A stretch of 64,000 nt of DNA from an uncultured Clostridium sp. (GCA_900542035.1 UQMJ01000003.1:62001-126000); one strand, 5' to 3'. Counted from the stretch's first letter, positions 27,283 through 36,492 are shown. Made by a program: numbers and translations. The notes: a model not told the origin generated them from the letters alone.

Positions 27283-27837
27283 TTAAAACTGATCGTACTG
27301 AATCGCAGCTTTGATCTGGGCTGCTTTCTCTTTGCTGTCTAATAAGGCAACCAGTTCCAGGCCTAAATCTAATCCGTATCCCAGTCCTCTTGCAGTGGTA
27401 ATATTGCCGTCTGTCACAACTCCGGTTCTGGTGTATTCGGCGCCGGTCAGCTTGTCTTCAAATCCAGGATAGCAGGTGGCTTTTTTACCTTTTAACAGCC
27501 CTAACTGGCCTAACACACTGGGCGCCGCACAGATTGCCGCTACTCTTCTGCCATCTTCTGCCGCCTCGGTAAGAGCCTTGCAAAGTCCCTCGTGGGCCAT
27601 CATATTGGTGGTTCCTGGAAGACCTCCTGGGATAAAGAGCACGTCTGCACTCTTACAGTCTGCCTCTTCAAACAGTTCGTCGGTTACAATATGTACGTTA
27701 TGAGAGGTTACCACCTCTTTGTTTCCCGTTACAGAGATTAATTTTACCTCAATCCCCGCCCTTACCAGCACGTCCAATACTGCTAAGCTTTCTACTTCTT
27801 CTGATCCGTCTGCCAGAAATGCAAATACGTTTGCCAT
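27283..27837 (-). CDS. DJ-1/PfpI family protein
   Basis: A 184-residue cytosolic protein of the DJ-1 class. The nucleophilic Cys sits in AAICAAPSVLG (about residue 103), and the acidic partner is the Glu in FLADGSEEVE (about 14-18). DJ-1 proteins act as glyoxalases or protein/nucleotide deglycases and respond to carbonyl stress. The start is the ATG at 27837 after GGAGGAAATA; the frame extends to 27870 but without a better site. It has its own terminator. Confidence 0.92.
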   Translation of the reverse strand: MANVFAFLADGSEEVESLAVLDVLVRAGIEVKLISVTGNKEVVTSHNVHIVTDELFEEADCKSADVLFIPGGLPGTTNMMAHEGLCKALTEAAEDGRRVAAICAAPSVLGQLGLLKGKKATCYPGFEDKLTGAEYTRTGVVTDGNITTARGLGYGLDLGLELVALLDSKEKAAQIKAAIQYDQF

Positions 27838-27929
27838 TATTTCCTCCATTCTGCCGCTTAGCTGCGGCAATCATTTTTATCATCAGATCCCACAGGGCGT
27901 TTGCTGCTGTCCTAAAAAGGACGCTCCTG

Positions 27930-28694
27930 CTACAGATTTCTCATACGTCCGTATAGTTCCGCATTGGTTGCGCTAATATAGGGCGCCAGCATACAGGTTG
28001 GAAGCATTGCAAAAAGTCCCATGGAAAGGATGTTGAAAAATACCATTCTCTGAAGCAGCATTCCCAGGGCGGCCGCCAGAAACGCCCAGCCAAAGAAGGA
28101 CAAATCCAGTACAAATACCGCCCACTTATTGCCGTCCATCAGTTCTTTGCTCAATGCAAAGGCATCTTTTGTATCAATACCAGGATTTTCTGACAAAATA
28201 TAGGGAATCATCCGGTACTCGTAAGATTTTATTATGCCAGGTACAAAAAGGAGCAGGCTCCAGAGAAAAATTTTTACGTTCATCAGGAATAAGATTTTAA
28301 CTTCATTCATGTAATGGCCGCAGGTAAATCCCCAGAAGAGACGGCTTACGCCTGCTGAACGCTGATTCACTCTGCTCTCCATATAAAACCTGCAGCTTCC
28401 TACGGAAATAACGTTTCCAATAAAGGTCTGGATCACGGTGGTAATGGCAAATGTAATCAGAAACGTGGTAAAAAATGCCATCAGAAACGTCGCGATTTCT
28501 ACCGGATTCAGCCCCATATCTGCTAATTCCGGCTGCATCTGGGAAAACGTCACGACAGTTCCGCCGCTTCCTGCCGCTCCGCTGCTTCCTGCCAGAAACA
28601 TAGACAGAAGCGACACCGCAAATGCTGGTCCGTAATAAATTCTCAGACCGTTTTTTGCTCTGTCCTTCAGCTCTTTTCTTGTCCAATTTATCAT
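27930..28694 (-). CDS. DUF975 family membrane protein
   Basis: A 254-residue protein with about five to six hydrophobic segments. It begins MINWTRKELKDRAKNGL, the standard N-terminus of DUF975, and has VPGIIKSYEYRMIPYILSE near residue 160, the family core. Function unknown. The ATG follows a GGAAAGAAGGAA site. A TATACT -10 lies about 50 bases upstream, in the space shared with the divergent CYTH gene. Confidence 0.88.
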   Translation of the reverse strand: MINWTRKELKDRAKNGLRIYYGPAFAVSLLSMFLAGSSGAAGSGGTVVTFSQMQPELADMGLNPVEIATFLMAFFTTFLITFAITTVIQTFIGNVISVGSCRFYMESRVNQRSAGVSRLFWGFTCGHYMNEVKILFLMNVKIFLWSLLLFVPGIIKSYEYRMIPYILSENPGIDTKDAFALSKELMDGNKWAVFVLDLSFFGWAFLAAALGMLLQRMVFFNILSMGLFAMLPTCMLAPYISATNAELYGRMRNL

Positions 28695-28824
28695 AAAATT
28701 CCTTCTTTCCTTAATTTTTCAGACATTTCTGTCCTGATAAGAGTATAGCACAAAAAAAAGTATTGGAAAAGAGTGAAAATATTGTGGTATACTGTCTTTA
28801 TTCAAAGCCAAAAGGAGACTGACT

Positions 28825-29274
28825 ATGGAAATTGAACGAAAATATCTGGTAACAAATCCTCCAGAAGCTTATACGGATTATCCATTCCGCCAGATTGAAC
28901 AAGGGTATTTATGTACGGATCCGGTGGTTCGGATCCGGCGGGACAATGATTCGTACTATCTGACGTACAAAAGCAAGGGACTTCTCTCACGCCAGGAATA
29001 CAACCTTCCGCTGACTATAGAATCCTACGGACACCTGTTAAAAAAAGCAGACGGCATTGTCCTTACCAAGCGCCGGTACCTGATTCCTTATGGTTCTTAT
29101 ACCATCGAACTGGACATTTTTGAAGGCGATTATCAGGGGCTGATTCTGGCAGAAGTCGAGTTTGAATCCGAAGAAGACGCCCTGGCCTTTGTCCCTCCCA
29201 GATGGTTTGGAAGAGACGTTACCTTTACCGGAGAATACCAGAACAGCCGTCTGAGCAAAGGAAAACCGGACTAA
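28825..29274 (+). CDS. CYTH domain protein
   Basis: The only plus-strand gene in the window. The 149-residue protein starts MEIERKYLV, the ExExK signature of CYTH proteins, which bind triphosphates in a beta-tunnel. Further charged strands follow (VVRIRRDN, YYLTYKSKG, VLTKRRYLI, YTIELDIFEG). Bacterial members hydrolyse inorganic triphosphate or similar compounds. AAAAGGAG precedes the ATG, and a TATACT -10 lies about 35 bases upstream. Its stop codon overlaps that of cbiC on the other strand, and its probable terminator lies inside cbiC. Confidence 0.93.
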   Translation: MEIERKYLVTNPPEAYTDYPFRQIEQGYLCTDPVVRIRRDNDSYYLTYKSKGLLSRQEYNLPLTIESYGHLLKKADGIVLTKRRYLIPYGSYTIELDIFEGDYQGLILAEVEFESEEDALAFVPPRWFGRDVTFTGEYQNSRLSKGKPD

Positions 29275-29927
29275 ATCTGGTACATCAGGGCATTGCAGAT
29301 TGCGGCGGCTACATTGCTGCCGCCTTTTCTTCCTCTTGCTACAATATAAGGAATGTCTTTTAAGGTAAGAATCAGCTCTTTCGAAGCCTCTACATTGACA
29401 AAACCTACCGGAACTCCGATAATCAGGCTGGGGCAGATTTTTCCTTCCTGAATCAGTTCATACAGACGGATCAGGGCAGTGGGCGCGTTGCCTACCGCAA
29501 TGATTACCGGCCCCCAGTTTTTTCCCAGAAGGGCGGCGGCCTTCTCCATGCTTGCAACCGCCCTGGTGGTTCCGTTTTTTTTCGCCGCTTCTGCCACTTC
29601 TTTATCTGACATAAAGCACATGGCCTCTCCGCCCAATTCCTTTAATCTTGTTTTATTAATGCCGGACCAGGCCATCTGGGTATCCGTAATAATCACTCCG
29701 CCCTGGCTAAGAGCCTGGATTCCCGCTTTCGCAGCCCCTGGAGAAAATATGAGATTTTCCACATAATCAAAGTCTGCCGTTGTGTGAATCACCCGTTTTA
29801 AAACTAAATCTTCATATGGCCTTGGGACATATCCGGACTGTTCCAGCTCCTGTCCAATGATCTCAAAGCTTCTCTTTTCAATCTCTGACGGAAGCACCTG
29901 CTCCAGAATGATTTTTTCGTTTTCCAT
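29271..29927 (-). CDS. cbiC: Cobalt-precorrin-8 methylmutase
   Basis: CbiC moves the C11 methyl to C12 of cobalt-precorrin-8, giving cobyrinate. The 218-residue protein shows VIHTTADFDY (about 48-57, with the catalytic His), GGVIITDTQMAWSGI (about 77-91) and IIGVPVGFVNVEASKE near 172-187, all typical. GAAAGGAG precedes the ATG. It is the last gene of the cobalamin operon. Its end converges on CYTH with overlapping stop codons. Confidence 0.96.
   Translation of the reverse strand: MENEKIILEQVLPSEIEKRSFEIIGQELEQSGYVPRPYEDLVLKRVIHTTADFDYVENLIFSPGAAKAGIQALSQGGVIITDTQMAWSGINKTRLKELGGEAMCFMSDKEVAEAAKKNGTTRAVASMEKAAALLGKNWGPVIIAVGNAPTALIRLYELIQEGKICPSLIIGVPVGFVNVEASKELILTLKDIPYIVARGRKGGSNVAAAICNALMYQI
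29302..29330 (+). terminator. Probable CYTH terminator embedded in cbiC
   Basis: On the plus strand GCGGCGGC-TACATT-GCTGCCGC (one G-U pair) is followed by CTTTTCTTCC, 27 bases after the CYTH stop. The same bases encode the conserved Gly-rich end of CbiC (RKGGSNVAA), so the hairpin could also be a by-product of coding. Confidence 0.5.
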
Positions 29928-29945
29928 TGATTTCTCCTTTCCCGC

Positions 29946-31547
29946 TTATACGCCTTCTTCTAATATCTGATAGATTTTTTCCATATCCAAATGCTCTCTT
30001 AAAATATGTGCCAGCTTGTCATATTGGCTTTCCCGAAACGCTTTATAATCGACTTCTTTGTCAATCTGGGATGGATCCAGCCCCTTATGTTTTAACAGAA
30101 TACGGACAATGGAAAGCGCCATACCTTCTGCATCAAAAATCCCGTGAACGTACGATCCATACACATTTCCTCTGCTGAATCCGTCGGTTTTAACCCGTTT
30201 GCTTTCTGGTCCCCCCTCTTTCTGAAGTTCCATCAGGTAAGCCGTAGGCCGACAGATTTCCGGAATTCCATCTGTAATCGTTACGGTATCGATGATTCCT
30301 TCTTCTCGGTTAATGGTTGTCTGACCCATATGGATTTCATAGCCTTCTATGTTTTTTCCGGTCAGTTCCCCAAAGATACCGTCCAGTTCTCCCAACGCTC
30401 CTGACACCACTGTACGGGTCTTTTCTGTCTCAAATACAGTCTTTAACGGCAAAAGTCCCATGCCGCGAACTTCTGTTTTTTCCCCTTGACCCACACTTTT
30501 TTCTGCTCCGTAAGGGTCTGCCAGAATCTCTCCCATCATCTGGTATCCGCCGCAGATTCCCCAGACCGGCACTCTTTTTTGGGCCAGCTTTAGAACGGCT
30601 GCTTCCAGACCGTTCTGCCTCATCCACATCAGGTCGCTGATAGTGCTTTTTGTACCTGGAAGAATGACCAGATCCGGAGTTTTCAGTTCTTCCGGTGAAG
30701 AAACAAAGGTTACCCGTACTCCTGAAATGCAGGAAAAAACTGCAAAATCCGTAAAGTTGGAAATTCTCGGAAACCGGATAACTGCAATGGTAATAAGCGC
30801 CTGTTCTTTCTCCGTTCCTTTTTCTAAAAAACTGCTTAAACTGTCTTCGTCTTCAATCTGCACATCCATGTAGGGAACGACTCCTGCTACTGGGATCTGG
30901 CACAGATCTTCCAGCATTTTTACTCCCGAATCCAGGATAGTTTTGTCTCCGCGGAACTTGTTGATAATCAGGCCCTTTACATATGCTTTTTCTTCCTCTT
31001 CCAAAAGGGATATCGTCCCATAAAGCTGGGCAAACACGCCTCCTCTGTCAATGTCTCCTGCTAAAAGCACCGGAGCTTTTGCCAGTTTTGCCATTCCCAT
31101 GTTGACAATGTCGTCCTGCTTTAAATTAATCTCTGCCGGACTTCCGGCTCCCTCAATTACAATAATATCATATTGCTCTGCCAGCCGGTTATAGGACTTT
31201 AAAATCTCTGGAATCAGTGTTTTTTTATAGGCAAAGTACTCTCTGGCCGCCATATTTTTCAGAGGGATTCCCCTTACGATTACCTGGGAGCCTGTCTCAC
31301 TGGACGGCTTTAACAAAATAGGATTCATATCAACGCAAGGCGGGACTCCTGCCGCCTCTGCCTGAACCGCCTGGGCACGTCCCATCTCCAGTCCTTCCTC
31401 CGTAATGCAGGAATTTAACGCCATATTCTGGGACTTAAACGGCGCTACCCGATAGCCGTCCTGCTTAAAAATGCGGCACAGTCCGGCTGCCAGAAGACTT
31501 TTTCCTGCATTGGACATGGTACCCTGAATCATTATTGCTTTTGCCAT
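29946..31547 (-). CDS. cbiP: Cobyric acid synthase
   Basis: This glutamine-dependent ligase amidates four carboxylates (b, d, e, g) of adenosylcobyrinate diamide. The 533-residue protein has an N-terminal ATP-binding domain (AIMIQGTMSNAGKSLLAAGL, residues 4-23; PFKSQNMALNS near 37) and a C-terminal triad glutamine amidotransferase domain with GTKSTISDL near 297, the Cys in VWGICGGYQMMG near 332 and a His near 455 (SYVHGIFD). AAGGAGAA precedes the ATG. It lies between cobD and cbiC in the operon. Confidence 0.96.
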   Translation of the reverse strand: MAKAIMIQGTMSNAGKSLLAAGLCRIFKQDGYRVAPFKSQNMALNSCITEEGLEMGRAQAVQAEAAGVPPCVDMNPILLKPSSETGSQVIVRGIPLKNMAAREYFAYKKTLIPEILKSYNRLAEQYDIIVIEGAGSPAEINLKQDDIVNMGMAKLAKAPVLLAGDIDRGGVFAQLYGTISLLEEEEKAYVKGLIINKFRGDKTILDSGVKMLEDLCQIPVAGVVPYMDVQIEDEDSLSSFLEKGTEKEQALITIAVIRFPRISNFTDFAVFSCISGVRVTFVSSPEELKTPDLVILPGTKSTISDLMWMRQNGLEAAVLKLAQKRVPVWGICGGYQMMGEILADPYGAEKSVGQGEKTEVRGMGLLPLKTVFETEKTRTVVSGALGELDGIFGELTGKNIEGYEIHMGQTTINREEGIIDTVTITDGIPEICRPTAYLMELQKEGGPESKRVKTDGFSRGNVYGSYVHGIFDAEGMALSIVRILLKHKGLDPSQIDKEVDYKAFRESQYDKLAHILREHLDMEKIYQILEEGV

Positions 31548-31561
31548 GATTGTTCTCCTTT

Positions 31562-32623
31562 TCAGTCTAATACGGCTTTTAAAATTTGTAAAAATTCTTC
31601 ATTTTCTTTTCGGGTTTTGATGCAGATCCGGCAGTAATGTCCGTCCAGGCCCCGATAGTTTCCGCAGGAGCGAATCAAAACTCTCTGCTCTAACAATTTT
31701 TGGTACAGCCAGTTTGCCCTGTGATTTGCATCCTTAAAAAACAGATAATTTGCCCTGGAATCCCAGACAAAAAATCCCAGATTCTCCAGTCCGGCTTTTA
31801 AAAATTCCCGTTCCTGGCTAATAAGGGTTCTGACCCTTTCTACGTATTGCTTTTCTTTTAGCGCAGCGATTCCGGCTTCCTGAGCCAGTACCGAAACGCT
31901 CCAGGGCTGCCGCACCCGTTCCATCTGTTCCAGGATTTTAGTGTCTGCACAAATTCCATAGCCCAGCCTTATCCCAGCCAGCGCATAGGTTTTGGTAAAG
32001 GCTTTTAAAACCACTGTATTGGGAAATTCTTTCAAATACGGCAGGATGCTGCTCTGTTTTGGTTCTGGAAGAAAGTCGCAGAAGCATTCGTCTACAGCCA
32101 GAACCATTTCTTTGCGCCTGCATACTTCTGCAATTTTTTTAACAGCCAGACGGTCGGAAGCCAGTCCGGTTGGATTATTGGGATTGCACAAAAAAACAAT
32201 CTCCCCCTGGTTTCCTTCTTTTTCTAAAAACCGGCAGAATTCTTCTTCCTTTAAGGCGAATCCTTCCTCTTCTTTTAAGTCAAAATATGTAATTTCACAC
32301 CCTGCAGCCGAAAGGGCGCTGCCATATTCGGAAAAAGTCGGGGACAGTACAATGGCCTTTTGAGGCTTCAGCCCAAAAGCCAGATTAAAGATTAATTCTG
32401 CCGCTCCATTTCCGCAGATAATCCATTTTTCTGGCACCTGATGGCAAACAGCCAGCGCTTCCTTTAATGCCCTGCACTGGCTGTCCGGATACTGGCCGCA
32501 CAAAAAAATCCCCTGGCCAACCGCCTCTTTTACCCCTTCCGGAAGTCCCAGGGGACTTAAATTCGTAGAAAAATCTGCATCAATCTGCCGGCTGTATATA
32601 TCTCCGCCATGCTCGTATTCCAT
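31562..32623 (-). CDS. cobD: Threonine-phosphate decarboxylase
   Basis: A PLP enzyme of the class I/II aminotransferase fold, 353 residues. It makes (R)-1-amino-2-propanol phosphate, the linker of the B12 lower-ligand loop. NPNNPTGL near residue 147 and the PLP lysine in KAFTKTYALAGIRLGYG near 212 are present. The sequence also resembles histidinol-phosphate aminotransferase; the operon position next to cbiB and cbiP decides for the decarboxylase. The ATG follows AAAGGTTGG. Confidence 0.9.
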   Translation of the reverse strand: MEYEHGGDIYSRQIDADFSTNLSPLGLPEGVKEAVGQGIFLCGQYPDSQCRALKEALAVCHQVPEKWIICGNGAAELIFNLAFGLKPQKAIVLSPTFSEYGSALSAAGCEITYFDLKEEEGFALKEEEFCRFLEKEGNQGEIVFLCNPNNPTGLASDRLAVKKIAEVCRRKEMVLAVDECFCDFLPEPKQSSILPYLKEFPNTVVLKAFTKTYALAGIRLGYGICADTKILEQMERVRQPWSVSVLAQEAGIAALKEKQYVERVRTLISQEREFLKAGLENLGFFVWDSRANYLFFKDANHRANWLYQKLLEQRVLIRSCGNYRGLDGHYCRICIKTRKENEEFLQILKAVLD

Positions 32624-32674
32624 GAAAAACCAACCTTTCTGCCCGCATCCCTGTAGACTGTAATGCCAGCATTT

Positions 32675-33637
32675 TTATAAGATAAAAACCAACACAACCG
32701 CGGTTATCAGAATCAAAATCCCTTCTGCCCCAAACATGATTCTTCCGGCCCGTTGAATATCTTCCGGTTCAACAGGGCGGTCATCATCTCCAATGTATGG
32801 CTTTTTATGCAGCTTTCCAAAATACCAGGCGTCTCCGGCAAGCCTGATATGAAGGGCGCCGGCTATTGCCGCTTCCCCATGGGCAGAATTGGGGCTGGCA
32901 TGGCAGTACCGGTCCCGTTTGCAGATCTTCCAGGCCTGTTTTCCGTCATAGCCCAGCAAAAAGGCAGATAAGGTAAGAAGAACTGCCCCAAGTCTGGCTG
33001 GAATATAGTTGCAGATGTCGTCCAGCCTGGCGGCTGCCCGTCCAAAATAGAGATACTTGTCGTTTTTGTAACCAATCATGGAATCCATGGTATTGACTGC
33101 TTTATAAAAGAATCCCCCAGCCGCGCCAAATAACGCCATATAGAGAAACGGCGCAATGACCCCATCCGATGTGTTTTCTGCAACGGTTTCCACGGCTGCC
33201 CTGGTAATTCCAGCCCCGTCCAGCCGTTTGGTATCCCGACCTACAATCATGGACACTGCCTGTCTCGCCCCTTCTTCATCCCCTTTTTTCAACGCTTTTC
33301 CTACTTTCCAGCTTTCTTTATAAAGGCTTTTTGCCGCCAGAAGCTGTCCGCAGAATACGCTTTCCAGCAGAAATCCTGCTGCCGGATGCAGAGAATATGC
33401 CCCTTTTAAAAGCAGGCAGGGAACCAGCACAGACACAACTGTTACCAGGATGACAAGCAGGCCTCCTGCCAAAAACGCCGCCCGATTTCCTCTCTCCTTT
33501 ACCCAGCCAGACAATACCTTTTCCAATGCTGTTATCAGGCTTCCTATAGCTCTGACCGGATGGTAAAGCCAGTGGGGATCTCCCACTATCCAGTCCAGAA
33601 TACATCCTGCCAAAAGCGCCGCTGCCCGTTGTTTCAT
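32675..33637 (-). CDS. cbiB: Adenosylcobinamide-phosphate synthase
   Basis: A membrane enzyme of about 320 residues that attaches aminopropanol phosphate to adenosylcobyric acid. It has several hydrophobic segments and the family start LDWIVGDPHWLYHPVRAIG, with ENTSDGVIAPFLY and NTMDSMIGYKNDKY further on (about 170-200). I set the start at 33637 (MKQRAAALLAG), which follows GGAGGA; the frame runs open to 33691 inside the upstream gene. It overlaps no neighbour and follows the short CobU-like gene by 14 bases. Confidence 0.95.
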   Translation of the reverse strand: MKQRAAALLAGCILDWIVGDPHWLYHPVRAIGSLITALEKVLSGWVKERGNRAAFLAGGLLVILVTVVSVLVPCLLLKGAYSLHPAAGFLLESVFCGQLLAAKSLYKESWKVGKALKKGDEEGARQAVSMIVGRDTKRLDGAGITRAAVETVAENTSDGVIAPFLYMALFGAAGGFFYKAVNTMDSMIGYKNDKYLYFGRAAARLDDICNYIPARLGAVLLTLSAFLLGYDGKQAWKICKRDRYCHASPNSAHGEAAIAGALHIRLAGDAWYFGKLHKKPYIGDDDRPVEPEDIQRAGRIMFGAEGILILITAVVLVFIL

Positions 33638-33651
33638 GCCATCCTCCAAGT

Positions 33652-34053
33652 CTATTTGATTCTCTGGCCAATGCCTCCGACTACCCGCCATACCTGGGAA
33701 GCTTTAGCTGCCAGCATACAGTAAATCCGTCCGGTTTCTTCTCTCCATTTCCGCTGGAATGCATCCATTGGGACAATGCCGGAACCAATTTCTTCGCCTA
33801 CGATTACTTTTTCATTTGCCCCTGCCAAAAGCTGTTCTGCAAAAGATTTTCCAGAAAAATCCGCCTGATTTTTCATTCTTCTTGCCACCATATCGGGAAG
33901 ATGAAAGCAGTACTCTGCCCTGCAGAAATCTTCCCACTCTTCCCTGGCTCCATCGCACCAGCAGGTTTTTGTTTCCTCGTTTAAGGATTCTGCTTTTAAT
34001 TGTTCTGCAAACTGGCGCTTTCCCTGAAATACGCCTCCAATAATCAAAATCAT
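33652..34053 (-). CDS. Short CobU-like protein with altered P-loop
   Basis: A 133-residue protein whose start, MILIIGGVFQGKRQFAEQL, resembles the start of CobU (adenosylcobinamide kinase/guanylyltransferase). The later VIVGEEIGSGIVPMD matches CobU's EVGxGIVP region. The P-loop reads GGVFQGKRQ, without the Ser/Thr that coordinates magnesium, and the GMP-accepting His of CobU is not evident. It is about 50 residues shorter than the true CobU encoded two genes upstream. It may be an inactive paralog, a regulatory subunit or a protein that acts on another nucleotide. Its start overlaps the cobS stop by four bases. Confidence 0.75.
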   Translation of the reverse strand: MILIIGGVFQGKRQFAEQLKAESLNEETKTCWCDGAREEWEDFCRAEYCFHLPDMVARRMKNQADFSGKSFAEQLLAGANEKVIVGEEIGSGIVPMDAFQRKWREETGRIYCMLAAKASQVWRVVGGIGQRIK

Positions 34054-34847
34054 TTTATTCCAATCCCCACTGTTAAAATCATGAAACAGACTAGTTCGCA
34101 GATCTGCAGAAACCAGCCTGCCAGGTCACCGGTAATGCCTCCAAATTTTTCTTTTGCCATCCGGTAATACCAGATAAATACCAGACCTGCCCCAATTCCG
34201 GTTCCAATTCCTGCCCATCCAGCGTTCCCAATCAGCACACAAAAGCAGACTGCAAGCCAGATAACAAGCCAGAACCGAACCGTTTTTTTCTGGGCGCTGT
34301 CGGCAAAGGCCGCAGCCAGTCCTGTCCCTTTTGCACAGGGAAAGGACGCCACGGAAAGACCGGAAAGCGCCCGTTCCATTACAAATACTGCTCCCAGGGC
34401 TGCGCTGTCTGAAAGAGCTTGTGCACTGGTAATTTCTCCCATTACCAATCCCGCCCACTGCACCATTCCTCCTGCATAGCAGAGAACATAAACTGCACAG
34501 CCAATGATTGCAAATGCCCCCGTATGGGGATCTTTTAAAATTTCCAGCTTTTTCTCCCGATTCCCATAAGAGCTTAACGCGTCTGCGGTATCTAAAAAGC
34601 CATCCATATGAATCCCGCCGGTTATAAAAACCGGAATTGCAGTTCCAATTAACCCTGCGGATACAGGAGAAAATCCTGCATATTCTGCAAGCAGGAACCA
34701 GCCCCACAGGCCAAATCCGCACACGATTCCTATCGCTGGAAAAAAACAGAATACGTACCGCATCCGTTCTTTTGTCCAGTCTATTGTCGGAACCGGTACT
34801 CTGGAATACATTGCAAATGCAATTAAAAATGAGTACCACACATTCAT
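34050..34847 (-). CDS. cobS: Cobalamin (5'-phosphate) synthase
   Basis: A membrane enzyme of about 265 residues that joins adenosyl-GDP-cobinamide to the lower-ligand riboside. It has about six hydrophobic segments; the start MNVWYSFLIAFAMYSRVPVP is typical, as is GGIHMDGFLDTADALSSYG near residue 80, with the metal-binding acids. The ATG at 34847 overlaps the cobU stop (ATGA); the open frame to 34886 lies inside cobU. Confidence 0.94.
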   Translation of the reverse strand: MNVWYSFLIAFAMYSRVPVPTIDWTKERMRYVFCFFPAIGIVCGFGLWGWFLLAEYAGFSPVSAGLIGTAIPVFITGGIHMDGFLDTADALSSYGNREKKLEILKDPHTGAFAIIGCAVYVLCYAGGMVQWAGLVMGEITSAQALSDSAALGAVFVMERALSGLSVASFPCAKGTGLAAAFADSAQKKTVRFWLVIWLAVCFCVLIGNAGWAGIGTGIGAGLVFIWYYRMAKEKFGGITGDLAGWFLQICELVCFMILTVGIGIK

Positions 34848-35395
34848 TCCTTCCGTTCTCCCTTTAATTCCACTGGAATTCCGCACACTACTTCCACTGT
34901 CCGGTCTGAAATCTGAAATAATTTCTGATTAATTCTTCCCAGCAGTTTCATATAGTTCATGGTCTCTTCCGGATAGAAAATCCCATCCGAAAAGACATCA
35001 TTTGTGACAATTATCAGATCCTTTGCATGGGATGCTAACACTGCGATCCCGTGGACAATTTTTGCCTCTATCAGATGTGCATTTTCTTCTGAAGCCCCGC
35101 CTTCCCAGGAAAAATATTCATTAGCCGCCAGATTGGAAACACACTCAACCAGAACTGCCGATTCCTTCCATGGCGTCCCAATGCACACGCCGGATAAATC
35201 TTTCGGCCGTTCTATGGTAGCAAAGCCTTTTCCGGCCCGCATCCTTCTGTGGCGTTCTACTTTCTGCCTGCTTTCTTCCCCATATACCTCCATTGTGGCA
35301 AGATAATATTTATATAGGGCGTTTGTCCCGCTCAGGATTGTCTCTGCATATTGGGATTTTCCGCTTCCGCTTCCCCCGACTACCACCGTTATCAT
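34844..35395 (-). CDS. cobU: Adenosylcobinamide kinase / guanylyltransferase
   Basis: A 183-residue bifunctional enzyme that phosphorylates adenosylcobinamide and adds GMP. The P-loop VVGGSGSGKSQYAE (5-18) is intact, RHRRMRAGKGF near residue 50 gives the GMP-binding His, and VTNDVFSDGI lies near 130. It overlaps both neighbours by four bases (cobT upstream, cobS downstream), so the three are coupled. Confidence 0.94.
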   Translation of the reverse strand: MITVVVGGSGSGKSQYAETILSGTNALYKYYLATMEVYGEESRQKVERHRRMRAGKGFATIERPKDLSGVCIGTPWKESAVLVECVSNLAANEYFSWEGGASEENAHLIEAKIVHGIAVLASHAKDLIIVTNDVFSDGIFYPEETMNYMKLLGRINQKLFQISDRTVEVVCGIPVELKGERKE

Positions 35396-36492
35396 ACAAA
35401 CTGCTGATACTCCTTCACATCAATCTCCTGAAATGTACTCATCCTGCAATATATCGTCTGCGCCATATCCAAAAGCGGGAAAAAGGCGGCAGCTCCCGTT
35501 CCTTCGCCCAGACACATTTCTCCATAAATAACCGGTTTTAAGGAAAGCGCATCCAGCACCATTTTTCCGGCCGGTTCTGCTGATACATGGGATGCCAGTA
35601 AAAAGTCCGTTACCCTGGGGCAGACAGCCGCCGCTGCAAGAGCTGCCGCTCCTGAAATAAATCCGTCTAATACCACCGGAATCCGGTAAATTGCCCCGCC
35701 AATCATAAGGCCTGCCAGACCCGCCAGATCAAAGCCTCCCACTTTTGCCAGAACGTCGATTCCGTCAGTGCGATCCGGCTGGTTTTTCTCAATTCCCTGT
35801 TTGATTACCTGGATTTTTTTCTCCAGCCCTTCTTTATTAAGGCCGGCTCCCCTTCCGGTAACGGTTTCCGGATTTGTCTTTAACAATACGGAAACCACCG
35901 CGCTGCTGGTTGTCGTATTTCCAATCCCCATTTCGCCGGTTGCAATCAGGGAATACCCTTTTTCTTTTAAATGGCCAGCCGCCAGAATGCCGGTTTCAAG
36001 GGCCTGTACCGCCTGTCTTCGCTCCATTGCAGGACCGTAAAGAAAATTCCTGGTGCCACGACTGATTTTCCGATCCCAGATCCGGATTTGATGATCCAGA
36101 TCCGGAAAGTCTTTTTCTGTACCTGAAAGCTCAGACGCTACTCCCAGGTCAATGGGAAGAACTGCAGCACCCGCCTGCTTTGCCATCAGGCAGACGCAGC
36201 TTTCTCCCTTTGTAAAATTCTGAGTCACAATTCCCGTAACTTCCTGACCGGTCTGGGTTACCCTTTCTTCTACAATTCCATTATCGCCGCAGCAGATTAC
36301 CACCGCTTTTTTCTCCAGATTTACATGGGAATCCTTTTGAATCCCTGCAATTTTTATAATGGCTTCTTCTAAGAGTCCCAGACTGTTTAATGGCTTTGCT
36401 ACGCTGTCCCAGCGTCTTTTTGCCTGTTCCATCGCAGCCTTGTCCAAGTCCTGTATGTGTTTTAATCCCTCTTCTAACGTTAATTCTGTCAC
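35392..36492 (-). CDS. cobT: Nicotinate-nucleotide-dimethylbenzimidazole phosphoribosyltransferase
   Basis: CobT activates the lower-ligand base by forming its alpha-ribotide. About 366 residues; RWDSVAKPLNSLGLLEE (about 25-41), GDNGIVEERVTQTG (about 68-81), GEMGIGNTTTSSA near 177 and the C-terminal GEGTGAAAFFPLLD near 340 are typical. The catalytic Glu lies in the last motif. I choose the GTG at 36492, which overlaps the cbiA stop (GTGA) and follows GGAGG; the open frame upstream to 36624 is cbiA in another frame. Confidence 0.93.
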   Translation of the reverse strand: MTELTLEEGLKHIQDLDKAAMEQAKRRWDSVAKPLNSLGLLEEAIIKIAGIQKDSHVNLEKKAVVICCGDNGIVEERVTQTGQEVTGIVTQNFTKGESCVCLMAKQAGAAVLPIDLGVASELSGTEKDFPDLDHQIRIWDRKISRGTRNFLYGPAMERRQAVQALETGILAAGHLKEKGYSLIATGEMGIGNTTTSSAVVSVLLKTNPETVTGRGAGLNKEGLEKKIQVIKQGIEKNQPDRTDGIDVLAKVGGFDLAGLAGLMIGGAIYRIPVVLDGFISGAAALAAAAVCPRVTDFLLASHVSAEPAGKMVLDALSLKPVIYGEMCLGEGTGAAAFFPLLDMAQTIYCRMSTFQEIDVKEYQQFV

